A stretch of DNA of 64,000 nucleotides from Paenibacillus_E sp042676385 (GTDB taxonomy: Bacteria > Bacillota > Bacilli > Paenibacillales > NBRC-103111), in the NCBI RefSeq assembly GCF_042676385.1, contig NZ_JBHTHA010000002.1, forward strand, positions 1,362,567 through 1,426,566. Direction: 5' to 3'. The notes beneath the pieces were generated by a model. That model was given only the letters and a program-made list of their open reading frames with translations. It had not been told where the DNA came from and made no database searches. A program made the position numbers and the translations under genes. Positions 18,030-27,848 of this stretch are shown here, one piece after another (within the stretch, counting starts at the first letter, position 1; each line of letters starts with the position of its first letter).

Positions 18030-18860
18030 TTATCCTTTGACGCTTCCCGTTGTTAATCCTTCTATCATTCGGTTTTGCAAAATCATATAAATCAGCACCA
18101 CCGGAATCACGCTAAACATAATAGCCGCACACAATGAGCCGTAGTTCATATTGAGCTGATCATAAAAAGCGACCATCGCAACAGGCAGCGTCCGCAGCTT
18201 CTCTTTGGCCAAAAACAGATTCGCCATCATATACTCATTCCAATTGCTCAAGAAATTGAGCATAAATACCGTGGCAAGGGTTGGCATCGTGATCGGCACG
18301 ATGATACGCCCCAAGAGACCGTAGGCGGAAAGCCCGTCCACGATCCCCGCTTCCTCCAGCTCCGTCGGTACGGACTTCAGAAAAGCCGATACGATAAAGA
18401 CTGTCAGCGGCAATCCAAATGTGACATAGGGCAGCACAAGCGCCCATGGCGTATTGTAAATATATAAATCTCTCAGCAATATGTATAAGGGAACGAGCAG
18501 CGATCCTGCAGGAATCAGCAACGCGAGCATTAAACCGCCTGCCACAAGCTTACTGAGCTTTGGGAACTTCATTCGCGTAATCGCGTAAGCCGTTGCCGTA
18601 CCAAGGAGCAGGGTAGCCACTGCCGAGAACGCTGATATATAGAGAGAGTTCACAAAATAATGACTGACGTTGGCCCCAGTCCATGCATTAAGGTAATTCG
18701 CTAACGTTACATTATGAGGAAAAGACCACGGCGATGCAATAATCTCCCGGTTCTGCTTGAACGACGAGTTAAATACCCAAACGAGCGGGTAGAGGATTAC
18801 GAACAAGTACGTCATGAGCACAATATGCGGGAAGACGTTGAAGTATGGTTTTCCCTTCAA
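18030..18860 (-). CDS. Carbohydrate ABC transporter permease (MsmG/NgcG-like)
   Basis: Predicted 276-residue permease of the MalG type with six membrane segments. EAA loop EEAGIVDGLSAYGLLGRIIV; C-terminal GLTTGSVKG. The start is a TTG at 18858-18860 that overlaps the upstream permease stop (TTGA), with AAGGAG nine bases upstream. A longer upstream reading frame exists but simply shadows the partner gene in another frame and is rejected. The overlap indicates translational coupling with the partner. With the binding protein upstream and NagZ downstream this is probably an importer of GlcNAc-containing disaccharides. Confidence 0.9.
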   Translation of the reverse strand: MKGKPYFNVFPHIVLMTYLFVILYPLVWVFNSSFKQNREIIASPWSFPHNVTLANYLNAWTGANVSHYFVNSLYISAFSAVATLLLGTATAYAITRMKFPKLSKLVAGGLMLALLIPAGSLLVPLYILLRDLYIYNTPWALVLPYVTFGLPLTVFIVSAFLKSVPTELEEAGIVDGLSAYGLLGRIIVPITMPTLATVFMLNFLSNWNEYMMANLFLAKEKLRTLPVAMVAFYDQLNMNYGSLCAAIMFSVIPVVLIYMILQNRMIEGLTTGSVKG

Positions 18861-19738
18861 TAAAGTCTCTCCTTTTCTCTTGCAAACATGCGAAACATAG
18901 AAGTCAGAACGACGGTAAAAGCAAAAATAAGCAGGGCTATCGCATTGGCATACCCGTAGTCGCCCAGGCGGTAAGCTTTTTTGTACATATAAGTAGCCAT
19001 CACTTCGGTGATGCCGTACGGATTGCCGCCAGTCATGACGAAAACGATATCCAATGCCTTCATCGCACCCGTGATGGAGAGCAGCACGATCAGTATAATA
19101 ACAGGTCGTAGAAGCGGAATCGTTATTACCCACGCCCGTCGCCAATTGACAGCACCGTCGATCTCTGCCGCCTCCATGATTTCCTTGGGTATAGCATATA
19201 TGGCCGATAATACGAGTACGACATAGAAGCCTATCCATTGCCATGCATTCGTCACAAGCACGGACAGCATAGCAGTCGATTCATCTGCGAGCCAAACATG
19301 TTTCCATCCATTCAGGCCCAGCGCTTGCAGCAGCTGGTTGAGCAGTCCGGCTTGCGGATGATAAACAAATGCCCACAGCACACCGACCACCGAAGTCGAT
19401 AGAATCGTGGGAAGAAAGATTGTCGTTCTATAAAAAGCGGTCAACCGACTCACGCGGCTTATAAGCAGTGCCAGAACGAGGATCAAAGGGATCTGTAAAA
19501 AGACGGAAAAACCAATAAAATACAGGTTATTACGGACTGCAATCCAGAAATATTTATCCTCAAACGCCATTATGAAATTATTCAATCCAATGAATTGGGG
19601 AGGAGTGATCCCATTCCAATGGGTGAATCCATACCTTAACGAAGTCAAGAGCGGATACAGAAAAAAAACGATAAAGAGCAGCGAAGTCGGCAGGATAAAA
19701 AGCGCGTAGGCGAAAGGATTTCTTAGTGTCTTATTCAT
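18857..19738 (-). CDS. Carbohydrate ABC transporter permease (MsmF/NgcF-like)
   Basis: Predicted 293-residue permease of the MalF class, beginning with a membrane helix (YALFILPTSLLFIVFFLYPL). The EAA loop is EAAEIDGAVNWRRAWVITIP near 192-211, and the segment VFVMTGGNPYGITEVMATYM near the C-terminus is typical of sugar permeases. It lies 3 bases after the binding-protein gene and overlaps its partner permease, so all three are co-translated. The ATPase is not encoded here. Confidence 0.9.
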   Translation of the reverse strand: MNKTLRNPFAYALFILPTSLLFIVFFLYPLLTSLRYGFTHWNGITPPQFIGLNNFIMAFEDKYFWIAVRNNLYFIGFSVFLQIPLILVLALLISRVSRLTAFYRTTIFLPTILSTSVVGVLWAFVYHPQAGLLNQLLQALGLNGWKHVWLADESTAMLSVLVTNAWQWIGFYVVLVLSAIYAIPKEIMEAAEIDGAVNWRRAWVITIPLLRPVIILIVLLSITGAMKALDIVFVMTGGNPYGITEVMATYMYKKAYRLGDYGYANAIALLIFAFTVVLTSMFRMFAREKERLY

Positions 19739-19741
19739 CCT

Positions 19742-21100
19742 TTATTTCGTATGAGCCTCTTCCTTATTCGAAGCATCCTGCTGTTTCTGAATGTCCGCCA
19801 TAAGCGTTGCCGGATCGGTTCGCCCGCCAATTAGCTCCTGCATGCCGCGCTCCAGCTTCTCTCTGACCTTCGTCTGAATGCGGGAATCGAATGCAGGGAA
19901 TGTGCCTTTCGCATTGGCAAATACGTTCAAAATTTCAGAAATCAGCGGATTCACATTACTTACATCCTGAAGTTTCATAGCCGGCGGCATCCCTTCTTCC
20001 ATCAGCTGTCTTTTTTGCATCGGTTCATTGTACATTTGCCGAATGAATTCTTTTATAGCGACGAGCTGAGCGGCGCTCACTTTTTTAGAGAATCCGTAAG
20101 CGTTCGACCAGCCGCCATTGATATAACCGTCGCCGGGTCCGCCCATCGACGGAAAATTCATGAATCCGACATCGTTCACGATCGTGGATTTTTCCGGATC
20201 GAGCAGCGGCGTATTCGCCCAACTGCCATCAAACATGAAGGCCGCTTCACCGCTGCTAAATTTGTTCTGCTGCTCCGCATAAGCAAGCGCCAAGCTGCCT
20301 TCCTGGAAATAGCCCTTTTTCACCAAGATATGATATTTGGAGAAAGCGTCCACGACGTCCGGATCGGTCCAGTGCTTGCTGCCACTCAGGAATCCCTCGA
20401 TCGAATCGGCACCCGCGGTCCGCACCCACATCGTATTGATCATCATGTTGATCACCCAAGAATCTTTGGCCGCAAGCGCGAAGGGAGTAATATGCTTCGC
20501 TTTGAGCGCATCCGCTGCGGCAAGCAGCTCCTCCCATGTTTGTGGAGGCTTCAGCCCATTCGAAGCCAAAATCTTTTTATTGTAATACAAGCCCTCCACA
20601 TAGCCCGCCATCGGGATTCCATAAATGTTACCGTTCACGGTGAACTCATCGAAGCTATAAAACTTGTCGATCAGCCCGAGCTCCTTCAACACCGGAGTCA
20701 AATCGAGCAGACGATCTGCTTTTACGTAGTCTCTGGTGTCCGTTCCTCCGAACAAATCAAAAATTTCCGGCGGGTTGCCCGCAGCCATTTCCGCTCGCAG
20801 CTTCTCGAACCGGTTCACTTTGTCTTCTACACCGTCCAAGGTTATTGTTAAGCCAGGTACTTTGTCCTCCGTTGCTTTGACGACATCCTGCAGCATGATC
20901 AGACGCTTCTTTTGCGTATCTTTCACTTGCGTATGGCGAATCGTTAACGAGATCGGCTCCGCCTTCGCTCCTGAATTGCCCGCGGCGTTAGGCGGACTCG
21001 TGTGATTCCCCTCTCCTGCTGTACCCGAAGGTCCGCAAGCAGATAACAGGAACATGGAGGCAAGCAGGCCTGCCGCGGAAATCAACGCTCTTTTTCCCAT
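19742..21100 (-). CDS. Extracellular sugar-binding lipoprotein
   Basis: Predicted 452-residue ABC solute-binding lipoprotein (MsmE/NgcE-like size). Lipobox LSAC with Cys22 as the anchor, followed by a Gly/Asn/Pro-rich linker. The binding-fold landmarks EMAAGNPPEIFDLFGGTD (about 108-125), GIPMAGYVEGLYYNKKIL (about 157-174) and GEAAFMFDGSWA (about 285-296) are those of the oligosaccharide-binding family. AAGGAG precedes the ATG. It starts the permease-NagZ set and lies 102 bases after the two-component regulator gene, which presumably controls it. Ligand inferred as a GlcNAc-containing disaccharide because of the downstream NagZ. Confidence 0.9.
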   Translation of the reverse strand: MGKRALISAAGLLASMFLLSACGPSGTAGEGNHTSPPNAAGNSGAKAEPISLTIRHTQVKDTQKKRLIMLQDVVKATEDKVPGLTITLDGVEDKVNRFEKLRAEMAAGNPPEIFDLFGGTDTRDYVKADRLLDLTPVLKELGLIDKFYSFDEFTVNGNIYGIPMAGYVEGLYYNKKILASNGLKPPQTWEELLAAADALKAKHITPFALAAKDSWVINMMINTMWVRTAGADSIEGFLSGSKHWTDPDVVDAFSKYHILVKKGYFQEGSLALAYAEQQNKFSSGEAAFMFDGSWANTPLLDPEKSTIVNDVGFMNFPSMGGPGDGYINGGWSNAYGFSKKVSAAQLVAIKEFIRQMYNEPMQKRQLMEEGMPPAMKLQDVSNVNPLISEILNVFANAKGTFPAFDSRIQTKVREKLERGMQELIGGRTDPATLMADIQKQQDASNKEEAHTK

Positions 21101-21140
21101 AAATGATGAGCTCCTTAGCCGTGCAAAGTAATTATAAAAT

Positions 21141-21155
21141 GGAGGAACTCCCTCC
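21141..21155 (-). terminator. Small hairpin between response-regulator and binding-protein genes
   Basis: On the minus strand AGGAGG-GAGTT-CCTCC is followed by ATTTTATAAT. The stem is short (5-6 pairs), so it may be a weak terminator separating the two-component genes from the transporter; TATAAT just after it could be a -10 box of a new promoter. Confidence 0.35.
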
Positions 21156-21202
21156 TAAAGGCCTACAAATTCCTAATTTAGGGGGAAATTCCTCTACCTC
21201 TA

Positions 21203-22798
21203 CTACCCTTCTCGTCTTTTATCGCGGTATTCCGAAGGAATCTCGCCGGTAAACTTCTGGAAAACTTTTGTAAAATACCGCCGCTCCATGTAGCCAACCG
21301 ATTTTCCAATATCGGTGATACTTTTATCGCTCAGCAGCAGCATGGATTTGGCCAGTTCCATCCGGTGCTTCGTCACATACTCAACAAATGTTTCTCCGAA
21401 GTGCTGCTTAAAGAGCAGGCTGAAATAGGAACTGCTGATACCGAGAGCAGCGGCGATATCTTCGATGCCAAAATCCGTTGAATAATGGGTACGAATGTAT
21501 TCCTTTGCCGATGCCATGAGGAGTTCGCTGTTTTTCTTCTTATTCGTTCCCTCCAGGCCCAGCTTTGCGAGATGAACCATAATTTGCAGCAGGTGCTGGA
21601 TAGAATCGCTATTTTCGAGCTTTCGCCATACATCTTCTTCCTCATTTAATTCAATGCTGTTCATTTCACGCAATTCGCGAACCACGTGAAGAATGAGAAA
21701 GTGCAGCATTTGGAAAGCCCGGGCAAAAGAATTGTTCGACAATCCTTCCAGAAGCGACTTTAATCGTCCCAGCGCATCCTCCGTTTTGGTGCGGTTGAGC
21801 TGCTTCAAACTGGTGACAATCTCTTCCACCAAGTACCACAATGAAATATTCGCGTCCGCCGAATCTTTGGACTCTTTATAAATGATCACGGATTGCTGTT
21901 TCTCTAGACTAAGCTGCATCAATCGCTGCAACTTCTTATAAACACCCGATAGTTGACGAATCCCAACCATTTCCGGGTACAAGCCCACACTTAAGCCGAA
22001 TTTCACTGTTTGCAAAACATCGCGCTGCAATAGCTCGGATATCCGCTGCAAGGAAGTTAGCGTAATTAGTTCACCCGGAGACTCGCACTGGATCAACAGG
22101 CACCATTCCCCTTCTCGCATTTGGAGTACGCTGCTTTTCAACTTCTCATTCGCCATTGAATCCTGCAGCACGTTTCTCACAGCGAAATTCCACAGCTTGC
22201 GATCGGCTTCCGTCCATTGCAGCGATTTTTGGGAATAATCATCCACGTCGATCAAGGCAACCGCATATGTAAAGCGGTCAAAATCCATATCATCCATAGG
22301 CAGCATGATGCTGAGTGTAATTTCCGTACAGTTCATGAGGACGTCGTACAATATTTTTTCATATGCCAGCGTTTTTACTTTGCCCCATTTTTGATCTTCT
22401 TCTAGCTTCATCTGCTTCTTGGCTCGAATCTGCTCGGCAAGATTTCGAATCCTGTTTTCTAATTCCTCGTAATTGATAGGCTTCAACATATAGTCACTAA
22501 CGCCAAATTTCATAAGCGACCGCGCGTATTCAAAGTCCTGATACCCCGTAACCATAAGCACAACACAGCTTTCATTGATTTCACGAAGCTTTTCAACGAA
22601 CGTGATTCCGTCCATTTGCGGCATGCGAATGTCGCTCATGACGAGATCCGGGGTTTGCTGGCCGGCAAGCCCGAGTGCTTCGATGCCGTTCTTTGCGGTG
22701 CCTACAATGTCGATTTGCAGTTCGTCCCAGGGGATGACCAGCTGTAAATTGCGTAAAATATTCGGCTCATCATCCGCCAATATCGCCTTCAACCTCAT
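21203..22798 (-). CDS. YesN-like response regulator with AraC output domain
   Basis: Predicted 531-residue regulator. The receiver domain (1-120) has Asp9-Asp10-Glu11, phosphoacceptor Asp56 in MSDIRMP and the conserved Lys in YMLKPINYEEL. A long middle region (about 130-420) is of the kind seen in YesN proteins, and two AraC helix-turn-helix units lie at about 430-528 (FGIEDIAAALGISSSYFSLL and KSITDIGKSVGYMERRYFTK). The gene overlaps the end of the kinase gene by 29 bases. It should be phosphorylated by that kinase and activate the downstream importer genes. Confidence 0.92.
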   Translation of the reverse strand: MRLKAILADDEPNILRNLQLVIPWDELQIDIVGTAKNGIEALGLAGQQTPDLVMSDIRMPQMDGITFVEKLREINESCVVLMVTGYQDFEYARSLMKFGVSDYMLKPINYEELENRIRNLAEQIRAKKQMKLEEDQKWGKVKTLAYEKILYDVLMNCTEITLSIMLPMDDMDFDRFTYAVALIDVDDYSQKSLQWTEADRKLWNFAVRNVLQDSMANEKLKSSVLQMREGEWCLLIQCESPGELITLTSLQRISELLQRDVLQTVKFGLSVGLYPEMVGIRQLSGVYKKLQRLMQLSLEKQQSVIIYKESKDSADANISLWYLVEEIVTSLKQLNRTKTEDALGRLKSLLEGLSNNSFARAFQMLHFLILHVVRELREMNSIELNEEEDVWRKLENSDSIQHLLQIMVHLAKLGLEGTNKKKNSELLMASAKEYIRTHYSTDFGIEDIAAALGISSSYFSLLFKQHFGETFVEYVTKHRMELAKSMLLLSDKSITDIGKSVGYMERRYFTKVFQKFTGEIPSEYRDKRREG

Positions 22799-24608
22799 TG
22801 ACCTGCCCCCTCGTTTTTGGAATCACGATTTTCATTGTCGTGCCTTGACCTTCCTGGCTGCATATAAACATGCCATATGGAGTCCCGTATTGAATCCGGA
22901 TGCGATCTGCCACATTACTGACGCCAAGTCCGCGTCGTTCCTCATTTACGTCCATAATTTCATGAATAGACGTTTTCAATTCGGTCTTGTAACGGAATTT
23001 GGCCAGCTTCTCCTCACTGATGCCGGTTCCGTTATCGGTCACATAGATGCCGATCCGGTTCTCCTCATCTACAACACGAATCGATATAAACCCCTTATAA
23101 TCAATCGGCTCAAAACCATGTTGAAGGCTGTTTTCAACTAGGGGCTGAAGCGTCAGCTTGAGGATATGGAAGTCAAGCAGCTCGGACGGCGCCTCTATCT
23201 CGTAGTGAAACTGGTCTTCAAATCGAAATTCCTGAATTTCCAAATAGCTTTTCAAATGTTCAAGCTCTTGCTTGAGCGTAATCTCTTCCTTGTTTTCCAT
23301 GCCGATCCGCAGCAAATTGCCCAGACGGTATACCATTTGGCTCACTTTCCTGCCCTGATTCTGAATCGCGAGCACATTGATCGATTCCAGCGTATTGAAT
23401 AAAAAATGCGGCTTGATTTGGGCTTGCAGCAGCATGAGCTCGGCCTTATTTTTTCGGTCCTGCTGACGTTTTACCTCTTCCAGCAAATCTTCCACACGTA
23501 CAACCAGACTGTTGAATCCACGGGCAAGAGCCTGCGTCTCATCTTTGCCGCTGACTTCGATTCTCGTGGATAAATCGCCCCTCTCCACCCTTTTCATCGA
23601 CGAGACGATACGTAAAATAAATAGAATGATTCTTCGGACGAACACCAAATTATAAACGAGGGCAAAGAACAAACAAATAAACGTGATACCGGCGACCCAT
23701 TTCATAATCGTCTCAATTTCCCCGGCCACATACATCCACGAGGTGATGGATACGACGCTCCAATCTTGAACGCCCATTTCGTTCAGATCAAGGTGATACA
23801 AGGAAACCAGGCTTTTCTCACCTTGAAAAGAGGCTTGAAAGCTCCGATTAGGGTTCGTTAAATCAAGCTTGCCCGGCAATAGCTGGAGAATGTTAGCCCC
23901 TTCCAGGTTTTGTTTGTTATCAAAGAAAATAAAACCGCTTTTATTGACGATCAAGTAACGCTTTGAGCTTTCCTCCGTGGTATTGAAGGAGCGAAAAATT
24001 TGATCCAGTTCATTAAACCGAAACCGGAGCAGCATATAGCCGCGATTATCCATCGTCCAAAAGTCTTTGACCATACGCGCTTGATAGAACTCCCGGTGTC
24101 CCGTAGGAAATTCCTTATATTCCCCCGGCCCGATCCACAATGGGCTTCCGTTTAAGCTCTGGATCTGTTTGAAGGCTGAGCTGTCAAGCAGTGAAGTCCA
24201 TGGCGTGGAGATACCGCTCGTCCGGCCGGCGCTGAAAGATTTGCCATGATTGTTATAAATGACAACGGATTGAACGGGTGAATACGTGAGAATCGAGCTG
24301 CGCAGCAGTGTGTCAAAGGTATTGAGATCATAGGAAGAAAGCGTATCCTCGTTCGGCTTGACCTCATCCATGGACCTATAAATCCCTTGAATCCCTTCCT
24401 TGACCATCCAGAAATCAGAGAAATAATTGGCTTCCTTAAACATGTAATAAATATTGCGTGAAATCGCCTGCAGCGTTACCTCTGTCAGATCACCATATTT
24501 TTTTTCAATTAATTGTTGTGAGACGGTGTACACTACGGATCCCAGTACGAATAAGGGAATTATGATGAAAGTCAGAAACCCGATATACACTTTCTTGTTT
24601 AAATTCAT
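22770..24608 (-). CDS. YesM-like sensor histidine kinase
   Basis: Predicted 612-residue membrane kinase. TM1 at about 8-29, an extracellular Cache-type sensor (about 35-290), TM2 at about 303-322, HAMP at about 325-375, then the His-kinase domain of the LytS/YesM class with phosphorylated His401 in IKPHFLFNTL. The ATP-binding domain has an N-box LQPLVENSLQHGF (487-499) and DNGTGI (525-530). It is the first gene of a minus-strand set running kinase, regulator, binding protein, permeases, NagZ. The extracellular domain probably senses a sugar, directly or through the binding protein. Confidence 0.92.
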   Translation of the reverse strand: MNLNKKVYIGFLTFIIIPLFVLGSVVYTVSQQLIEKKYGDLTEVTLQAISRNIYYMFKEANYFSDFWMVKEGIQGIYRSMDEVKPNEDTLSSYDLNTFDTLLRSSILTYSPVQSVVIYNNHGKSFSAGRTSGISTPWTSLLDSSAFKQIQSLNGSPLWIGPGEYKEFPTGHREFYQARMVKDFWTMDNRGYMLLRFRFNELDQIFRSFNTTEESSKRYLIVNKSGFIFFDNKQNLEGANILQLLPGKLDLTNPNRSFQASFQGEKSLVSLYHLDLNEMGVQDWSVVSITSWMYVAGEIETIMKWVAGITFICLFFALVYNLVFVRRIILFILRIVSSMKRVERGDLSTRIEVSGKDETQALARGFNSLVVRVEDLLEEVKRQQDRKNKAELMLLQAQIKPHFLFNTLESINVLAIQNQGRKVSQMVYRLGNLLRIGMENKEEITLKQELEHLKSYLEIQEFRFEDQFHYEIEAPSELLDFHILKLTLQPLVENSLQHGFEPIDYKGFISIRVVDEENRIGIYVTDNGTGISEEKLAKFRYKTELKTSIHEIMDVNEERRGLGVSNVADRIRIQYGTPYGMFICSQEGQGTTMKIVIPKTRGQVNEVEGDIGG

Positions 24609-24841
24609 TGACGGTTTCAGGCTCCCTTCTAACAGAACGATCTCGCTTTTCTATTTCTTCTTATTATAATTGACGTTCATTTCAGGCACCTAGGGATACG
24701 TTTCTATAGTGAGGGATAATATCCTCTTTATTCTAATTCAATAGACTTGGCAATACCACAGGATGTGGATGAGGCCCGTTTACTCTTCTCCTGTCCCCTT
24801 CCGGGCACGGTTTCATGTTATGACTTGAGGCGAGTTTCGTA

Positions 24842-25000
24842 ACAAAGAACATGAGGCGCTAATAGTGTACTAGTTTGACGCAAATTGAATGAAAGATGGT
24901 CAAAACCGAGCTCGATAGAACAGAAGTCTATAATTAAAGAACCAAATTCGTTATATATGGAATCTTGTTCTCTATGCTAACTTTGGCGGTAGAATCACAA
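24842..25000 (+). repeat. Dispersed intergenic repeat, family B, copy 2
   Basis: Resembles 2503-2715 in the same orientation: AAGAACA..., then GCTAATAG, TTGACGC, GCTCGATAGAACAGAAGTCT (24911-24930) and TATATGGAATCTTGTTCTCT near the end. No open reading frame is shared between the copies. Confidence 0.55.
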
Positions 25001-25497
25001 ACATTTAGAGTCACTTGAGTATCTTATTAGAGAACGACGAGTCCTTAAAAGGCGGAGTTAGGGAGCGTGGTAAACAAAAGGCCGCCTTTATCCAATCGGA
25101 TAAAAACAGCCTTCTTATCATTGATCTCTATGAATTGCGTTTATACTGTGCTGCTATCAAAACAACGAAAGCCCTGCCTCTCTTCCATCCTTGCGGCTCC
25201 ATGACCGCGCCAGTGAGAATTGCTAAACAAACACTTGCTGCCGAAACACTAAACGCTGCCTCGGGTTTACCATGAATGAGCTTACTGCACATTGGGAAAA
25301 ACAAACAAGGAAAGGGGGTTACTTTCGTCTCGCTAATCGTTCGTGTGGGGTAAATGAGGTTTGGTTTGAAGTGTTTATATGTTTCATTTCAATCAACTCA
25401 ACCATCATACAATAAACTTCTCCATTTTGTCAAATAAGCATCTTCCCAACCAGAGATCAATATGATATAATTTCGACCTTTTCATGAATAATGAAAA

Positions 25498-25537
25498 TGA
25501 ACCAAAGACTCCGCATATCCTCAGATCCTTTGGTTCA
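25498..25537 (-). terminator. Terminator of the amino-sugar-type operon
   Basis: TGAACCAAAG (25498-25507) and CTTTGGTTCA (25528-25537) form a perfect 10-bp stem; on the minus strand TTTTCATTATTC follows. It lies 30 bases after the stop codon of the last operon gene. Confidence 0.75.
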
Positions 25538-25567
25538 TAACAATATAGAAGCAGCTTACCTAACTAT

Positions 25568-26929
25568 TTACTTGTTGTTCATTAAGCCTGTAATTTCTTT
25601 AATCGCAGCGTCCACATTGCCTTTACCTTGAAGCGGTAACTGCAATTTTTGTGGGATATATTCCCACAACAGCCGGTCCTTGCCTTCATACCAAGGCGCA
25701 GGAATCGCTTTGGATTGTGCCTCCAGGAAAATTTTCTTATCGAAGCCTTGATCGAATTTCAAATAAGTGTCTCCAGCTTTCTTATTTGCCGGGATGGCAT
25801 TGCCCAATTTGGCCATTTCGATCTGCCCTTCAGGACCTGTCAGCCAGCTTAAAAGCGTCCAAGCCGCTTTCTCTTTCTTCGAGTTCGGGCTTAAAGCGTA
25901 TCCGGCCGGCTGTACGACTGTTTTGACTTCCTTGAACTTCGGCGGCAAGAACGAATCGAATTTGACATTTGCCGCTTTTATATCAACTGCGCTCCAGCTT
26001 CCGGCAAAAGCCATTGCAATCTTACCAGTTCCGAAGGCCAGGATCTGATTGCCGCCCATTCCCGCTACGACACTAGCCGGCGGATTCACGTGCTGTTTCG
26101 TCGTTAAGTCCTGGAAAAATTGCAGCACTTGCTTCGCTTCAGGCGTTTCCAAAGCCAGCTTGTTGGAATCATCAACCATCCGCGCTCCGTTGGACCAGAG
26201 CTGCGGCTCTAACACGGCGTCGGCCATGCCGGCTGGGTCCGCCAAGATCCCCCATTGCTTCACGTGTCCGGAATCAAAGGCAGCGTCGGCTGCCGTATTG
26301 CCCTTCTCATCGACCGTTAGCTTTTTAGCCAATTCCACGACTTGATCCCAAGTCATTTCTTTATCCGGATATTTCAGCTTCGCTTTGTCGAAAATGTCTT
26401 TGTTATAATACATCACAACGGTGTTCGCATCCCGCGGTAGCGAGACTTGCTTGCCGCCGCTTTTGTGCATATCGAGCAGCGGCTGTTCAAAATCGCCGAG
26501 GTTGAAATTCGTAGATTTGATGAGATCATCCAAAGGCTTCATCGCCCCCAGCTTGGCGTACTTATCCACATATGCGAAACTCATTTTGTATACGTCCGGT
26601 AAGTCCTTGGAAGCCGCCTGCGTCGTAATCCATGTCCAGTAACTGCCCCAATCTTTGTAAACCAAATTGACCTTGATATTCGGATTTTTTTGCATGAATA
26701 CATTCAGGATCGTTTGTGTATCTTTGACCTGATCAGCGGTTCCCCACTCAGCCATTGTTAATTCCACTTTTTCTTCTTTAGCTGGCGCAGTCGATGCTGC
26801 TGCTGTCGCGCTGGTGCTACTCTCTTTTGGACTTTCGGTTGTCGCTGTCTTAGCCGAACATCCGGCCAGCAGCATGAGGCTCATCGAGGTCAAAGCGATT
26901 AGGTTACCTACTTGTTTTCCTTTTTTCAT
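25568..26929 (-). CDS. Extracellular sugar-binding lipoprotein of the amino-sugar-type operon
   Basis: Predicted 453-residue ABC solute-binding lipoprotein. Lipobox LAGC with Cys24, then a Thr/Ser/Ala-rich linker and the binding fold starting at ELTMAEWGTADQ. Landmarks are VVMYYNKDIFDKAKL (about 175-189), TGKIAMAFAGSWSAVDI (about 300-316) and PEGQIEMAKLGNAIPANKKA (about 370-389). The ATG at 26929 follows GGGAGG by 7 bases; an upstream in-frame ATG at 26944 lacks a site. It is the last gene of the eight-gene operon, unusual because the binding protein is often first. Ligand inferred as a galactosamine-containing oligosaccharide from the regulon's GH114 enzyme. Confidence 0.9.
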   Translation of the reverse strand: MKKGKQVGNLIALTSMSLMLLAGCSAKTATTESPKESSTSATAAASTAPAKEEKVELTMAEWGTADQVKDTQTILNVFMQKNPNIKVNLVYKDWGSYWTWITTQAASKDLPDVYKMSFAYVDKYAKLGAMKPLDDLIKSTNFNLGDFEQPLLDMHKSGGKQVSLPRDANTVVMYYNKDIFDKAKLKYPDKEMTWDQVVELAKKLTVDEKGNTAADAAFDSGHVKQWGILADPAGMADAVLEPQLWSNGARMVDDSNKLALETPEAKQVLQFFQDLTTKQHVNPPASVVAGMGGNQILAFGTGKIAMAFAGSWSAVDIKAANVKFDSFLPPKFKEVKTVVQPAGYALSPNSKKEKAAWTLLSWLTGPEGQIEMAKLGNAIPANKKAGDTYLKFDQGFDKKIFLEAQSKAIPAPWYEGKDRLLWEYIPQKLQLPLQGKGNVDAAIKEITGLMNNK

Positions 26930-27005
26930 GCGATACCCTCCCATTTTCTTTTCCCCTTAAGTTGCCAAGCTTTCGAACAAAAACGCCTTATGAACTAATT
27001 GCGAA

Positions 27006-27848
27006 TTAACCTTTGCCGCCGGTCAGGACCACCCCCTCTTTAAAATACCTTTGGGCGAAGAAATATAAAGCAGCAATCGGCAGTAAGCTGAGAAACGAAC
27101 CCGCTGCCAAAGCCGGTATATCTTGCGATTGTGTACCGATTAGCAACTGCAAGCCAACGCTGACCGTATATTTTTCGGGCGTCTGCAGAAAAATGAAGGG
27201 CGAGAAGAAATCGACCCAAGAAAAGACGAACGAGAATATGGCGCCTGTCATTAATACGGGTACCGATAACGGCATAATGATCCGGGTGTAAACGACCCAC
27301 GCATTGCCTCCGTCCATATGTGTCGCCTCGTCCAGTTCCCATGGGATCGTGAGAAAAAACTGGCGGAACAAAAAGATAAAGAAAGCGTTTCCCAAAAAAG
27401 AAGGGACGATTAATGGCAGCCACGTATCGTACCATCCGATATTTTTATAGATCAAATACAAAGGAAGCAGCGTAATTTGATAAGGAATCATTAGCGTAAT
27501 CATGACCACGATGAATAAGAAATTTTTAGACCGTGCTCTCGTCCGTACGAATCCAAATGCCACAAGCGAGCTCGACAGTACCGTACCGACAGCCACGCTG
27601 ATCGAGATAACAAAGGAATTGACGAACCAGTGGGAGATTAGCGGGAGATTCGTAAACAGCCGGGTAAAGGCTTCAAATGTAACCGGACTTGGCACCCATT
27701 CTGGCGGATAGGCCATCGATTGCCCCCTAGTCTTCAGCATCGTGGAGACCAGCCACAGGAGAGGCCCGATGAATACGGCCAATCCGATAAGAAGCAGCAC
27801 GTATTCAATGAATAGCTTGCCATAATTTCGCTTCAACGCTGTGTTCAT
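27006..27848 (-). CDS. Carbohydrate ABC transporter permease (MalG-like)
   Basis: Predicted 280-residue permease with six membrane helices. EAA loop DEATHMDGGNAWVVYTRIIM near 174-193 and C-terminal KEGVVLTGGKG. GGAGGAG precedes the ATG, which overlaps the stop of the partner permease by four bases, implying coupled translation. It forms the membrane channel with the next upstream gene; the ATPase must come from elsewhere. Confidence 0.9.
   Translation of the reverse strand: MNTALKRNYGKLFIEYVLLLIGLAVFIGPLLWLVSTMLKTRGQSMAYPPEWVPSPVTFEAFTRLFTNLPLISHWFVNSFVISISVAVGTVLSSSLVAFGFVRTRARSKNFLFIVVMITLMIPYQITLLPLYLIYKNIGWYDTWLPLIVPSFLGNAFFIFLFRQFFLTIPWELDEATHMDGGNAWVVYTRIIMPLSVPVLMTGAIFSFVFSWVDFFSPFIFLQTPEKYTVSVGLQLLIGTQSQDIPALAAGSFLSLLPIAALYFFAQRYFKEGVVLTGGKG

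Larger units (their letters stand above)
24609..25567. other. 959-base gap with no convincing gene
   Basis: It contains a family B repeat, a hairpin at 25078-25113 (AAGGC and TTTATCC arms around AATC) and the terminator of the downstream importer operon. An 86-codon open frame at 25015-25275 has no good ribosome site, spans the hairpin and has no recognisable domain, so I treat it as chance or remnant sequence. Confidence 0.6.

Noticed and set aside
18861..19244. N-terminal extension of the permease reading frame to 19244
   Set aside because: It is the out-of-frame shadow of the upstream permease, with no membrane pattern; a TTG start with a good ribosome site at 18860 gives the family length.
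25015..25275. 86-codon open frame in the large gap
   Set aside because: No convincing ribosome site, spans a hairpin, no recognisable domain, composition unlike the neighbouring genes.
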